A stretch of DNA of 64,000 nt from NCBI RefSeq assembly GCF_029227915.1, contig NC_079879.1:6694001-6758000 (forward strand), read 5' to 3'. Both the position numbers and the translations under genes were made by a program. The notes beneath the pieces are model-generated. The model was given only the letters and a program-made list of their open reading frames with translations, did no database searches and was not told where the DNA came from. This DNA comes from Hydractinia symbiolongicarpus (Eukaryota; Cnidaria; Hydrozoa; Anthoathecata; Hydractiniidae). Of the stretch, positions 23,881 to 37,681 are shown one piece after another (the stretch's first letter is position 1; every line of letters begins with the position of its first letter).

Positions 23881-26800
23881 TCTCTAGCGCTTTCATATGA
23901 TCCTGAGATTTTGAAGATCTACTGGGGTTTTGCAACAGCAAAAGAGGTATCACATGTAACGCATTTATCTGTACAGCACGGGGTAATCGGTTATTAATGT
24001 ATTTGTTAACCGTTAGGTTAAATGAAAATCAAAAATAAGAAGTTCGCTTTGGTGTTCTTATATTATTATAATTCACTTTTTCGTTAACACACTCGTAGAA
24101 ACATTATTCTTATCTACGGCGTGTCATAACTTACCATTTCAGACGTACGTTTTTCGGCGACGTCAAAGGAAAGCGAACACGATAGGTGATGTAGTTGTTC
24201 TTGTAATGGCACATTGGAAAACAAAACTTAAGTGATAAAAAATGATACTTAAGTTCTTTACTGCCTAATTCAGTTGACATAAATATCTGTCCAATGGCAG
24301 TTTCCTTGATAATAAGTACATACATAGAAAAATTTATATAGTTTGAACCTTTCGCAGAATCTCGCTCTAAGACCAAAACTCGAGGTCCAATCAGTTATTT
24401 TTTTTAGAAACAATATACTTCACTGTGCGATTGCTGAGTTGTTCGATATGAAACATCAAAATCATTTGAGAAATGATACAAAACACGATCGTGTTTTTGT
24501 CAATCACGCATTAAGAAATTTTATTGTAAACTACAATATCAAAAACCAAGTTGTCACCTTACATGTATGAAAATTACCCTTGACAATAGACCTATAGGAT
24601 TACAACTTATTATGCAAACAACCAGATGTATATTCGCCCACATGTGTGGTCTAAACTTTTACCTATTTTTCTTTCAAAATTTAAATTTAATGACTTGACA
24701 TAAACTAATATTCTACACGCAACAATTTTATTAGGATAATCCGTCGATGACAGCTGTAGCTGTTAAACCGTAGTCTAGAAATAACTCGTTTATTCATGGC
24801 ATGATAGTATCTATATAATTCATTGCAATGACTGAGCAGATAAGTGGTAATATTTTTAAAACAATTTTCATGTGCTATTGTTTGACACTATAGTTTTCTT
24901 CTTCGTTCTGAAAGTTAAAATTACCTTGAATTCTACTCTCAGCTATTTGTTTAGTTTTTTACTTTCGTTTTTAGATATATTTCGGGATACGTATACTAAT
25001 TTGCGTTGTTATGCTGTAAAAAGAATGAAAATTCAAAACTCCATCGGAAAAATTGGAAAGGACGTCTTTTCAGAATATAAGGTGATGGATGGTCCAACAT
25101 ACTTTCTAGTTTAACTAGCAAAATTTGACAGTTTTTTGTACAAAATCAGCAAAGGTGAACTGTTTGGATAATTTAAGATTACTAATTGTTAACCATACTA
25201 TATCTATAATTTTCATTTAAATCCTTGCGTGGAAAACCACGTAATTACTAACTTTCTGTTAAGCGAACAAATTGAGGTAAAATTATGCACATTATACCCA
25301 ATTCGGTTCGGGAAATTGGTTACATAATCGTATTAATTCACAATGTATGTTTTCATTATCGCCATGACGTAATATAAACCAACTAATTTTTTTTAGATTT
25401 TCCGATAAGTTATAAGAACATACGAATAAAAAACAAACAAATTAACTCAGGAGACGTTACTGTCTGCTGTAGGACTTACTCTCAATCTATTTGAGGTTAT
25501 CTCAAGTTGTGGCATTACGTGTCAACCGCATTGCTGTTGTTTGTCTATAGAAGGTATTGTTGTTTTATTGTTGTTTACCCTGCTTTATCAGAAAGGAATG
25601 TATGTAAAGAGTAGTTTTGAAAACTTAGGTAATGAGTTTTGTAATTGGAAATGTTAAATTTAAATCGCAATTTTGACGGTTGGTGACGGAAACTGTTGAA
25701 AGTGTTTAAGAGATCTTTTTAATAAGTAGAAGTAATTGCGGGTGATAGGCACCACATAATTTTAGCACGAAAAACAAAAAGTTTGAGGACAATGTTTCTA
25801 ACTATTGATTTGGAATGATGAAGCAGCAGAAAAATTACAATGGATAATGTTTTTTAATTTTTCAAACACTGTGTATAGCCTGACGATAGATTCATTCATC
25901 TTGCATGCTGCCAAGGTTTATCTCAGGTAAAAGTAACTTTTAACCACGAACATTTATCTCCTTATGGTCATTTAGTAACATTAAGGTTTCACCAACAAAT
26001 ATATATATCTAATACTAGAAGGATAAAGAGAGTAAAGGAGTTGAAAATTGGGATTCCTAGGATCCTATGTCATTTGGTTAGATCGAAAATCTTACAGTGT
26101 GATAATTTGTGCTGACGCGTGTCATTTGGTAATTCGAAAATACGGACATTGTTAAAATTGCAGATAACGCATTTTCTGACGTTGATTACTTTGACAAGGT
26201 AAGACTTTTACGGCCTACTAGTTGCTGAGTATTAGATTTTCATATTATAATGACCAGTCAGGGCATATAGCGCTCTCACTTTGTTTTATGATACAAGGCT
26301 TTACAAATTCGTAAGTTTTGTTTGCATACCTACATACGTTCTAAAATTGATAAAAAGCTGATAAAATTGTTGTACTAAGATTAAATCTTGTTGCAATCCA
26401 TTATTATAAGAAGTGAAATGACATTCATTTTGCGCGAGAAAAACTGGGCAAACACTTTGCGCTCGTTTGCTTATTATATTGGAAAACAATAAGGAATTAA
26501 ATAGTTTCGAGGCTCTTGAAACTCAATTTTCGTCTATTGTCGCAGCTAAAAATGTTTATTGTGAAAAAGATTGCATTTATAAATACTGTGAATGATTATT
26601 ATCACCAGTTCTTTGCAAGAGAAGCAAGGAAGCAACAAAAACACAACATGATTAAATCAATTTGATGGTAATTAAAACAATCGATGAAATTTGTTATGGA
26701 AGCATGTGTGGTCGCAATACCACAGTCGACAACGTGTCTGCATTGTTGTGCATAATTGGTTAGAAATTATAGAATACAAATATGCACTGTTAGAAACCAG

Positions 26801-29689
26801 TCATAGCTGTGGAGGCCTAAAATAGCACATTAATATCTCCAAGGATTAATGCATTTTGGATTGAATTGGTATTATACACAGTATTTTCTAGGTATTGCCT
26901 AAATTGTCTATCCCCTCAAACAGCAAATGACAGGCTTACACCTTTTGTCTATGAAAATAAACCCTTCTGTATTGTAGAATTATTTGTGAAGGACATTGTG
27001 CCAAACTTGTGCCATAATTTTTGCCGGATCGGTTAGGGTGGGGGAAGGTGGTTATTGGATAAATAATAAGAAAATGAGAATAACACAAGAGGTTCTGAAG
27101 CAGCTACAAAAACTACTTATCACTGCGAGAGTGCTGAGGCCGCTATTTCCTAACTTATTTGGTGTTTTCCATAACATATCACCTAAACATGCGTTTTCTT
27201 ATTTATAACTTTTCACAGAATAGTTGAAACATAGTGAAGGGCAATATGAAAATATGGTCGAAACAAAACCTGTTACCCCATTTAGTATACCAGATATTAT
27301 CCCAACAAGATTTCATTCAAATTACCAAAAGTTGCATCTTACAAGCTTGGTTGCAAAACTTCTACACACGTCACAAACGATGTACCCACTTTACGTCCGT
27401 TATGCATAAATCTTATAGCAAAGTTTATGCGGAATCAGCACATTGCACACGCTACACCTTTTTAAGAATATAAACTACAACCACGGAGATGAATTATTTC
27501 AAAGAAGGGCAGAATTTTAAAGTTCGTAACAGCTGACTTACAGCTTAGAACATTATTTAGTTAGATTTAAATTTTGCTGACGTCAACACGTCTAGATTTA
27601 CGGCTTTTTTTGCTCATTTCTTGGTTGTGTAGCGGACTGTTTCGTAATGTGGACATTGTGAAAAGTCTGGCAAGCGCACTTTAGACGTTGGTTACTTCAC
27701 CTTACCCTACTATTTGGCCAGAAATGGCCGAAATATTCCGCAAATATGTTATGTCACTGATTAAAATAATTTGTTTCTAAACATGAGTCTTAGGCTTTGC
27801 TATAGTTGATGTGAAACCAACATTTCATGCGTGAGATAAATTTTGCGACAAAATGCTATAACTGCGTGAAATACAAGCATTGCTCCGTGTGAAAGAACAC
27901 GATTGTGTACCATGAAGATGTCTTAGGCTAGAACTAATTCACGATGAAATCTAGGTGAAAACGCCAAAAAGCAATTATAGCATACCAAGCGGAAAAACCG
28001 ATATCTTTAGCCAAGATTTTAAAGTCAAAGATGTATAGTTGGCAAATAAGAAATATAATGCAGCTCCTATAAAGTCAGCAATATGTAATGCAATCCTTAT
28101 TAAACCTTATATTATATACTTCATCTTCCTAAGTCACGTTTTACAATGGCTGAAACTAAACTGACACAGCTAATATGGTGACATTCTGACAGTAAATGTC
28201 CTAAACACCAGTAAGTGTCGCAAACACCAGTGAATATTGCAGCATCAAGAGCAAGGGTTGCAAAATGAAAAGCGCGATATCCCGCTAACGGAGCCCGAAA
28301 AAAATTTTCGAAGGCCCCTTACGACATATACTGTTGAAAAAAATGTATTTGACAAAATCTCAAGTTTTGCGACACCTACTATTTATTTGCGACACTTTTT
28401 AAAGTTTTCGCCACATTTACCAGAGTTTACGCAATAACCAGCGATTACGGCAGTTACCGTCGGTACACAAAGAATTGTTTTTTATGATAATTACTTTGAT
28501 GAACGTCGAAGCGTAATCGGATTTTGAAAACAAAGAACAAATCAAATTTTTTCAACACACTGTAGCTCATTCAAAAAAGGATTAAATGGTGCTAAATTTA
28601 ATATCGTTATTTTAAATAGTGCTTAGGCTAAATAATTAACATTTAAATGTTTCTGGTGAGGATCACAGGTATTAAGAAACGGAAGCTATATAGGCTCAAC
28701 GGATGGCACTAATCGGGGCTAAACTGAATTAAATCACAAAGGTTACTTGTTACAAAGGACTGCAAGTGTGATTGATGACCAAAATTCAATTTCAAAGAAG
28801 TTACTACAATACAGCCTTCGCGTATGAATAACCTACTGAAACACCAGTCAATCACTTACGTCTGTTATCTTTGTGGTTTGTAGATGGTATTTACTGGTTT
28901 CAACAAAAAATTAGAGTGTTGCAGAAGGCTTTTTTTCTATAATTTAGTTATCAATTCACCTTAGTAGAAGTCATGAAATCCTATTTGCTCAATCTGTTAT
29001 ATAAGGGTAGTCAATATCGTATTGGCACAGGAAGTGCGATCCTACTCTACGTGACCAAGAATATAGAGCGGATATTTGACATGACGTCTGCTTTTGATAA
29101 TCGATATTTTCAGTCGAAATTTAAATCAAGAACTAACTCGTGAAGCGACTTCAATAAAAACTTGTTGAGAGGGAAATAGTTGAAAATAATTCTTAAGGAA
29201 AACTATGTAATGTTACAACGTCCCTAACCTGGGTTTGTGTTGAACAGTCGTTGCTTGCTATAATGTAAGTCCTTAGCAAAAAAAATAGTTTCATTAACAT
29301 TTTCTCTTTGTCTTCGTAATAAACAGACATATGTTGTCATGGTTATACATTTTCTAATTATGTAAAATTATTACTATTTTGTTTCTCGTGTTATGTTACA
29401 GTAACTAAATATTTTATGTAATCTCCAATTTAAATAGTTTACCAAAAGCATGAAGTATATGTATAGGTACAAGCAAATCAATGGATAAAAGGTAAACTTA
29501 CAACAAATATAATTATCAAAAGATAGAAATAATTGTTACATGTCATGGTCATAATAAATATAAAAACTACATACATGTTATAAATTGTGAAAAAATATGA
29601 CGCTACGAAAATACCTACTCAAATCAGTAGGAGTTTTAGAAGCCATGTTTATTAAACAAAAAATTTGTATGCAGCAAAGAAATTTTTTT
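23881..29689. other. long non-coding interval
   Basis: Nearly 6 kb with only short open frames and no convincing exon, RNA gene or transposon protein. A block near 26145-26215 (CGGACATTGTTAAAA...GACGTTGATTACTTTGACAA) is echoed near 27650-27715 (TGGACATTGTGAAAA...GACGTTGGTTACTTCACCTT), so an old repeat is present twice. The segment 28200-28440 reuses TTTGCGACAC-type words several times. Confidence 0.4.
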
Positions 29690-29815
29690 TAGTACTTTCC
29701 TATTTACGGAAGCTGACGCCTCCAATAATCCCAATATCTAGATTTGTTTTCACAGTTGGGAAGGTTGACGCAGTTCCGAAATAAACAAGTCTTACGGTGC
29801 ATGACTAGACGAAGC
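29690..29815 (+). repeat. dispersed repeat R3, copy 3
   Basis: TATTTACGGAAGC, GCCTCC and GGTTGACGCAGTTCCGAAA in the same order as copies 1 and 2. Confidence 0.5.
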
Positions 29816-32187
29816 GTTGAAAGGTGGATGCCAATTCCCAAGATTCAGTTACATAACTTCCTCTAAAACAAATGAAGTGAATGTTCAATATAACTTATTT
29901 AATCAACCCGACCTCTCTCTGGCTGCCAAGTCACTTTTTTCTCTTTATCTTAAGCTCTCACAACTAATTTTTAATCAAAAAAACTTCTGCTAGAAAAATA
30001 TTCTACTACAATTTTTTTCGAATGACGAATTCTACAAAAAAGAACGCTCTTTTCTCAATTACAAACAGAAACAAAAGAAACAAAATTAATTTCAGTAGAA
30101 GACAATTTGTGTTTTTTTCTAATCTATCGTCGTCGAAAACAAATGCAACGACGAACAAAAATATTTCCACTTGTCTATTACCAACTATTATTTTCCGCTT
30201 TCTTAATGAAACCAACAACTTAATATCTTTTTCTTCCACTTTTTTAAAATACAATAAATGTATATTTTGTTTATTTTGTTTTATTTTTCAGTCTCTTTTA
30301 TTCAAATTATTTTACTTTTTAAATTTTCTGCAGTAGTATGCAGTATGTCGCGATTTAATGCGTACATCATTTTTTTAAATTTGTTTTTATATTATTGATC
30401 TATCAGCAATTTCTACACATTCTGATTGGAGAAAAAATATTTCCACTTTTTAATTTTAAATACAAGTTGAAATAGTCAAACAGGCAAAAAAAAAAGAAGA
30501 AGAAGAACAGGGTTAAAAATTACCAATGTGCATTACGTTTTGTACTTGAATATTTTTGAACGGAGTGTGACGTTGAAGAATAGAGATTATTTTTTTCTCT
30601 TTTATTATATCTCTATGGTTACAGTAACATTACTTATGTTAAGCAGAATTTTCAGTTTCATGTAAATTATAGCTACTGTTGACATACCGAGTTTACAGTG
30701 TAATTCAAATTTTTAGTTTTAGGTAATAATGATTAAAGATGCTATTTATTATGATTAAAAGATATTAATAAAAATTACTTTTTTAAAAAAAATATTTTTT
30801 TCATTGATATTACTTGTTAATATATTAAGTAAGGATATAAAAGTGTACATTTTTATGCGGCTGTTTGTTGAAAACAGTTTGTTACGCAGAATAAATGCTA
30901 TGGCCTAATTAAGGGATAAAATTGTCAAGATTTTTTAAATTCTTGTAACCACAACTCCGACAGATGCCAGAAAAAATAAGTTCAGATGTGGTAAAAATAA
31001 TTTTGTACTAAGAAAATTAATTCAAAATTTTATTATAATTGGGTAACTAAGGCTGTTATAGTTACAGCTAAGGCTACAATTACGTTAATATGTTATAGCT
31101 AAACACATTTCATTTATAAAATTGAGAATGTATGAAAAAGTGCCCATAGTATATATCAGTGTTTATTCATATTTGGTGCTTAGTGACACCAAATGTTTTA
31201 GTTTCTTATGTTCTAACTACGGAACACCCCAAGAGTTTGCTTTAACATCCCAAAGAGATATTAGAAAAGAAAAATTTAGTACAAATAGAACATATATTCA
31301 TTTTGTACATATAGTACTAAACTGGACTGATGCTATTCGAGGAAATATGTTACAATTGAAATTTGTGATATTAAAATAGTTGCTGCCTACGCTTATTACA
31401 ATCATACGCTTTTAAATAAATAACTTTTTGTTTGACGTGCTTTTATATTTTTAATCTTCTTTTTAAAATACAATACTAAAGGTTAATGGGTCACTATAAT
31501 TTTATGTTAAGACTTAAGTGTCTAGGGGATTGTCAAGTAAATCTTGATTGTTCAAAACGATATGAATGTATTAAGTCCAGATACAAACTATTTCCTTAAC
31601 ACGCAATTCAGTTGTAACAACTTTTATTGGATGTCGCAAAAGAATCCAGTCAAATACTATAGCCTATGCTTATCTTAAAGGTTTTGCTTGGAGAAAATAG
31701 CATAGTAGCGAAACATTGTTACCGAAAACGTTTCCAGGTAGAGAAGCGATAATAGAGATGAATAACCTTTATTTTTGTTTGTTTTCTTACTGGTGCTATA
31801 CTCGGTACTTTAATAGATTATACATGCAGTAAACAATGTGTACACCAAAGTTTCAATTAATTTGTGTCCGTGGAAACTTTAAAAAACTATTTTGTCATTC
31901 ATCCCTGGAGACATGCACGTATCAAATTTTACAAGAAATCCTAAGCGAGTACTTAATCAGGAAATTCTATGAAGTTTTGATTTTCTTGCCTGTTGTTGTT
32001 GTCCAAATACCCGACGGGTGCTCTATGAATGGTGGTTAGGGACAGAACAGTCTACGCCAAATGCTTAAAGTCAACAATAAACCTGATTTATCTAGCTACT
32101 TCTATCCCTATACTAAAATTAACAATATTTAAAACCTTAACTATAATAATAAAAATTTTAACACCAAACGATATCGCTTTGATACAA
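29816..32187. other. very A/T-rich non-coding interval
   Basis: Open frames at 30006-30336 overlap on both strands and are low-complexity (Phe/Lys/Asn-rich), so I do not call them. A (GAA)n run lies near 30490. No gene supported. Confidence 0.4.
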
Positions 32188-32321
32188 TCTATATTAAAAT
32201 ACCCGTATACGTCTTTCCGTCACGCGAAATGGTAGGTTCGTTGCGCAAGTAGCAAGACGCACGCAATGCGGTATAAAAAGGACGGGCAAACCCGTGGATT
32301 TTTCCACGGGCTAACAACTAG
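32188..32321 (+). mobile_element. complete 134-bp non-autonomous Helitron-like element
   Basis: Begins TCTATATTAAAATACCCGTA at 32188, then CGTCTTTCCGTCACGCGAAA (a short GTCY tract), a body with GACGCACGCAATGCGG, and ends with the perfect hairpin at 32291-32310 (8-bp stem, TTTT loop), then CTAACAACTAG to 32321. It is flanked by A and T. Ends and internal order match the minus-strand copy at 17768-17881 closely, and its centre matches the copies at 49236-49460. Confidence 0.75.
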
Positions 32322-32659
32322 TTTATTTTAAATACTTTAAAAAATGAGAGATTTTTAAAGATTGAAAATTTTTTATAATTATATCGATGAATTTATAAGT
32401 AAAAGAAAATTTACATAGCTTCCGGCGGCACGATAAGACAGGAACTATTTTAATAGGCTATCCATCATGTATCAAATATTTAAACAATATATCAAAGCAA
32501 GGATCATAATAGGGCGAACAAGACTGTTATATCAGATTTTAGTAAAAACGCTGACATCAAAGGAGTTTTGTTGTTTGCACAAGCGACAAAGGCCAAACTC
32601 ATTAGGAATCATTGGCATATTTTTCATCTTTATCAAGAGATTTAAAAAGAAAATATGTT

Positions 32660-35600
32660 AAAGAATAGTCTAAAATATTTCCCCAATTAAGAAGAGGAAT
32701 GCTAATATACAAAAGGGTGGGAGTAATTAAACCTAATGATGGTCATTAAAACAACCTTGTTTACGCATTGTAAAGTTATTAAAACCCTCTTAACTGATCG
32801 TTACACATAGCAAAGTTTGCCATAGCAAATAACTTTAAGGGGTGAATGTTTGTGCAATGTGATATTATGCGCTATATGTGCAGAGCTATTATGTGTCGTG
32901 TATGGCCTTGAAGTAAAATGTTTGCAAGTTGATTTAAAATATTAGTCATTCTATATAGCAAATAAACATTAGAATGTTCAAATGCGTAACAGATAGGCGA
33001 TTGTTTTATTCATTAAAATTCAATCAATCTAATGTCAAAATGGCGTAGATAAAACGGAAAAAGCTATAAGCTCGTAGCTAAATGTTGTATGTGTGTGTGT
33101 TTTTGTAACACGCAAAGAGGATATACGTTCCTAGCAAAAGCGAGACATTATATTGACCTTAAAATAATTTATTGAATGTGTTGATTTGCTCTAAAACCGA
33201 CAATTAAGATCAGTGAAGTCATTGCAATGCAGTTTTAACTATGAGGCCAAAAAACTCCACAACGGTTATAAATAATTGACTTTTTTTCTAAGGTGAGTAA
33301 TTAGAGTCAACCCTGGACCACAATTTGGCCCAAACTGGGTCAACTTATTCGTTTTAGAACCGGCGGACTCGTGAAGTCATGATAAATACTTACACGTTAT
33401 GTTTACTGAGAGCACATGATCTTATGCATTATTTCAGTCAGCATTTCCAGCTCTACCCAAAAAAATGAAACAGACAAATTTATTAAAAAAATCTTTTGTG
33501 TATGGGTGGATCATAAAGTCAAAACTTTAAAAACCATTATTTATTGCCTACCTAGGTGGATTTTTCCGCGGGACTAACATCTAGTTTACTATAGATCATT
33601 GTGTAAACATTTAAATTCTACAGATTGTGTGTGATCTGTCTTGATTGCTATAAAATAAATCGCATCATTCCATACTAGGAAAATAATGTCACTAATATCT
33701 ACAATACTACTTTCTAATGGTATTTCTAACTGCCGATTTATAACTACCGGGAGAGGGACGAGCTAAACTATACATCGAAATCTCGTATATGTCTAAATGA
33801 GCAAATACGACAATGAGGTTTTTTGTACTTATTTTATGATAGATAGCCGTTTTCGTGGCTTTAATTATTGAAAATAGGAAATTGACCCCGTAGACCAGTT
33901 TCGTTACAATTAGAACGAAGTGTTTTTTTCCGTGGGTTATTAGTAGTTTATAACTTAGCTACCAACCATTTGTGCTGCCTTCGTGCTACGCGGTATATAA
34001 TACCGAGTTTTCCGGCCCAAATTAATTTCTCTTCCAGGAAAATTCTTTACCGTAGGAATTTATCATTATATTTAGAAAATGTACTTATATGTCGAACTGA
34101 CAATAACATGTAAAGGAAGAAAATAAAATAATGGCCCTATGACGTCACGTACATCAGTGATAAAATTGTGTCGAAGTATTTAATGTATATCTTGCTTTAT
34201 TATCAGTGTAACGACGTCAATTAGTCGATAAACAACATAACAACATTATCATTTAAGTACAATTTAAAAAAAAAGTTTTATTGTTGCATTCTTTAAATGA
34301 CAAATTTAACTATGCATGATGTTTGTCTCACAACAAATGAATGTCGTATCATAATGAATGTCGTATCATGCATGACGTCGTATCACAAAACATATCATAT
34401 CACACAAATCAATACTAAGGGAACCTCCACCTACCGCTGCTTATACAATCCTTTAAACGATCCAATTCACAATACAAGAAACAAAAATCATTTTTTCGGC
34501 AAGATTATTTAATCATTTTACTACTTTGTGAATAATTTTTTTAGATTTCCTTTTAACAAGAGAAGTATTATGAGAAGTATTATCCGTATAATAGGACACT
34601 TGTTTTGCCTGTTTGTTCAAAGTAGACAAATCACAGTTTTATTTCGGACCTCGCAAAGAAATTTTATAACTTTATGATAACATGCGAACAAGAATACACA
34701 AAATATTGATGCAGGCAATATGTACAACGAACGGATTCCTGTAGATTTTTCCAAGCGCTAACAAAGTAGCATAAAAAGAAAGGGATATTGTTACTAAAGT
34801 TTACTTTTCAGCCTGAAATTAACAAGTATTATATACAGGAGAAGCGATGAGAAACGTCATAATTTCAACACAGTTGCTATTTTTTTATTTGACAGTGCCA
34901 AAGTTTCTGTTGCTATGTAAGCTTCACGCCTTGACTCATCTATGCCAGACAAACAACATTTTTTAGATGCGTAAATGCAATTTAAACGATGTGCGGTATG
35001 AACTTTAACGTAAGAACTTAGTGCTTAAGGCGAAGTAAACAGATTTACTTTAACCACAAAATGTAAAAAAGTAAAGGTTCATTTCCATTTTTTGCTGAAT
35101 AGCGGACAGGCGGTGAGTTTATTCTTCGTACAAAAATGCGATGGTTTTTTTTAAAGGTTGTGTTCAAAAGTGATTATCCCAGTGGGTAATTATTGCTAAT
35201 TAAGCATATTTCAGTAGTATTGGCACGATTTCATCTTTTTTAGCATCAAATGACAAATATGCAAAGAAAACACTTTAACCTGGCACAGCCATTTCTTGTA
35301 ACATTTAAACAAAGAAAAAGTACTTTAAAAACAGACATGTATAATTTTGCCTCTATTACCTTGTTACGCCACTTTAGGTCTGAAACAAATGCAATTTATT
35401 TTATCGCTTTACATCAACGAAAGCTTCTTATTCCTTTTTAATAGACTTAAAAAGGAATTCTAATCAATTTCTTTTTAAATACTAAAATAGATATTTAGTA
35501 ATGCTGCGTAATGGTGTACCCCGTTAAGTACTAAATATCAGATGGCATTGAATTGATAACACTAACAGACAGACCCTATAAAACAAAGGCAATAAGTCAG

Positions 35601-36580
35601 TTAGTTCATTAATGAGACGATTTCTTAACAATGCTTGATTTGTTGTCTTTAAAAAATCAATTTGAAGCAATTACCTATCCTGCTTATTTCCGATATTGTC
35701 CAAAATTGTAGTTTGTTAAAATTAAAAGTGCTTTGTTTCAAGATTATAAAACGTATATTTAAAATAACAATAACCAACTTATTCGCAAAGGAAGTTCGCC
35801 CGTTTTTTTTTTTTTACAAAAAAATAAATACACTTTTCTATTGTAGGCATACTCATGGCATGTTTCTAATTCTTTCCTGTCATATTAGGCGGCATAGTTG
35901 AAAGAAGCCTAAATTAGGGGGTGCAGACTAAATGTCCTGACATAATGCAGCGAGAATGTTTGACAAGTAGCTACTTTAATCATCCATTAACCGGATTGGT
36001 CAGTTTTTAAGATAAATCTAACCCGGGGGTTAAAGTAGGAATGCATAATTACTTTATCACGTGGAGCGTAAGGTTTAATGAGATCTTTTATTGGTGCGAA
36101 GGAAAATTGTGATACGCTGATATAACAAAAGATGATGCTACTATAATGACCAATGGTAAAGAAATGAATGTTTTATTGTTGTAGCTATCGATGGGGATTT
36201 AATTAACCTTTTCTTTGACACCTTTTTAATAAAATTTTGATATCCGTCATTAAAGTAGGTATGATTTTTATGTCCCTGCTTTGTAATCGTTTCCTGATCT
36301 TAGTTTTCAGATTCCTTTTTTCATGCCAAAAGTAAGTAATTTTTTTTCAAAGAGTCACGCATTAAGAGAGATCGAAAGTTCAATTCTCAGCTACTGCAAT
36401 TTTACACAGAAGAATTAAAAAATTATAGAACTGAATGCGACTCCCATGACACATATATTGGTAAATCAAGAAAAGAACCATTAGTTTTATAAACAGAATA
36501 CACATGAATATATATTCAAAACTAATTAAAACAAAAAAAAAAAGGATCGTGTAATAAATGAAATATGCCAGGTTGCCCAA
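32660..36580 (+). repeat. duplicated upstream block of gene B
   Basis: Counterpart of 11930-14100. The segment 32670-32780 matches 11960-12050 and 7930-8030. The segment 34945-35070 (ATGCCAGACAAA, AACAGATTTACTTTAACCACAAAA) matches 12780-12920, and the last bases before the promoter match exactly for about 20 bases. Between the first two it has gained a Helitron-like family 2 element and other sequence, making the block longer. Short imperfect repeats of ATGAATGTCGTATCAT lie at 34335-34390. No additional coding exon was recognised. Confidence 0.55.
33165..33584 (+). mobile_element. Helitron-like family 2 element with intact 3' end
   Basis: Aligns with 19735-20150 along its length. It ends GTGGATTTTTCCGC (stem with one G-T pair, 33556-33569), GGGACTAACAT, CTAG (33581-33584), then T. 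The 5' end is not clear, and no TGTC tract is present in this copy; a short (GT)n lies at 33090. Confidence 0.6.
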
Positions 36581-36589
36581 TGATCTAAT

Positions 36590-36822
36590 AATAAATTGTA
36601 TAGCATGGAAACACTACCGGATGTTGTAATTCATTTAATAATAACCTTTGTAGTGATTACCTCCCTCCCCCCTGTTCCTATAAATACCTGATGATAGCTT
36701 CATTACTTCAGATGAATACAGTTATTACTGTTGATCGGTGCGTTAGTTTCTAGTAAACATTGTTGACGCAAGAAGAACATAAAAACAGTTCATTATAAAA
36801 CAAGACAGTACAAATTTCATAG
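36590..36822 (+). promoter_or_regulatory. promoter and non-coding exon 1 of peptide gene B
   Basis: Conserved with gene A: ATGATCTAATAATAAATTG, GTTGTAA, CTCCCTCC, TATAAATACC (36679), TGATGATAGCTT, CAGATGAATACAG, CTGTTGATCGGTGCG, TTGACG. TATAAATA at 36679 is the best TATA candidate in this gene, because the downstream TATA-like site of genes C and E is mutated here (CAGATGAA). The probable exon 1 donor is GTAAGT at 36823. Intron 1 would run 36823-37175. Confidence 0.6.
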
Positions 36823-37180
36823 GTAAGTTTTATCAATGTGTTTTATTAACAATCTATCTTACTTTGTCACTATATCTATTATATTTACACCACTATGCAT
36901 ATCAATAAAAATTAAACAATATGTTTCCAAGTTTTTGTGGTAACAACGTTAATGTTTTTCTTTGTTATTTCCATTCGTGTCTTACGTCAGTTTTCACGTC
37001 GAGAACATATCCCTTAAGTTCAAAAAAGGATCTAGCTTACGCATGTCTATTTATTACTCAGCTTACGTATTTGTGTATCGTTGTGTTTGTTTATGTAGCA
37101 CTACGGTGACAATCCGATATATAAATCACTTTTTTAAATCATCAATTCTAATAAAATTATTTTTTTAATTGTTAGCCACG

Positions 37181-37681
37181 ATGAAGGTCGTTTTATTATT
37201 CGTGTTGCTGTTACTATCAATCTCTATGTACGTCAGGGCTGTACCTGTAAGTATGAATACGTATACTTTAGTACAACTCAAAGATATGTGGCAGTCTTGT
37301 TTTACAAGGAAGCTAGATTGCTATGATCAGAAAAGGAATTTTCAACGTCAGACAATTATATAGAACAAAAGATTTTGTATTATAATTTATTTTTTTTACC
37401 TTCTGTTTTTTTTCCAATTAAAGGTTCCGGACACTACCACTTCTCCAGGAGTTACAACAACGTCAGACGGATCGTCGACAGATGCAGCGACGACACAAGT
37501 AACAAGTACTGAAGAAACGTCTACAAGTTCGTCAGTTAATTGTAACGATGTATTTTTCCTACCATGTGACGAAAATAATCCAAACAGCTGTTTTAACTGT
37601 GCGAACTTTGCATGCGAATTTGTCACCTCATTTAACGAGTTTGCTTGCCTACCAAGTGGTGGTGGGCCCAGAGTGAAGTAA
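37181..37681 (+). CDS. gene B: secreted six-cysteine peptide with long Thr/Ser linker
   Basis: A spliced gene joining 37181-37246 and 37424-37681 gives 107 residues. Intron 2 is 37247-37423 (GTAAGT...TAAAG, phase 0), directly after the signal peptide (MKVVLLFV, Leu-rich core, YVRAVP), as in gene A. Exon 3 begins VPDTTTS, then has a Thr/Ser/Gly/Glu linker of about 35 residues. This is the longest in the family and contains acidic residues the others lack. The six Cys lie at 62, 70, 78, 81, 86 and 97 with the family spacing C-x7-C-x7-C-x2-C-x4-C-x10-C. The ending GGGPRVK matches GSGPRIK of the others. The upstream region is a diverged duplicate of the gene A region. Secretion is inferred from the signal peptide; function is unknown. 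Confidence 0.85.

Noticed and set aside
30006-30336. Overlapping frames of 82 and 104 codons on opposite strands
   Set aside because: Low-complexity A/T-rich sequence with Phe/Lys/Asn runs and no motifs.
37169-37363. Unspliced frame at gene B starting MLATMK
   Set aside because: It starts inside the splice acceptor and runs into intron 2. The conserved GTAAGT at 37247 and the exon 3 match to the other genes favour the spliced model.
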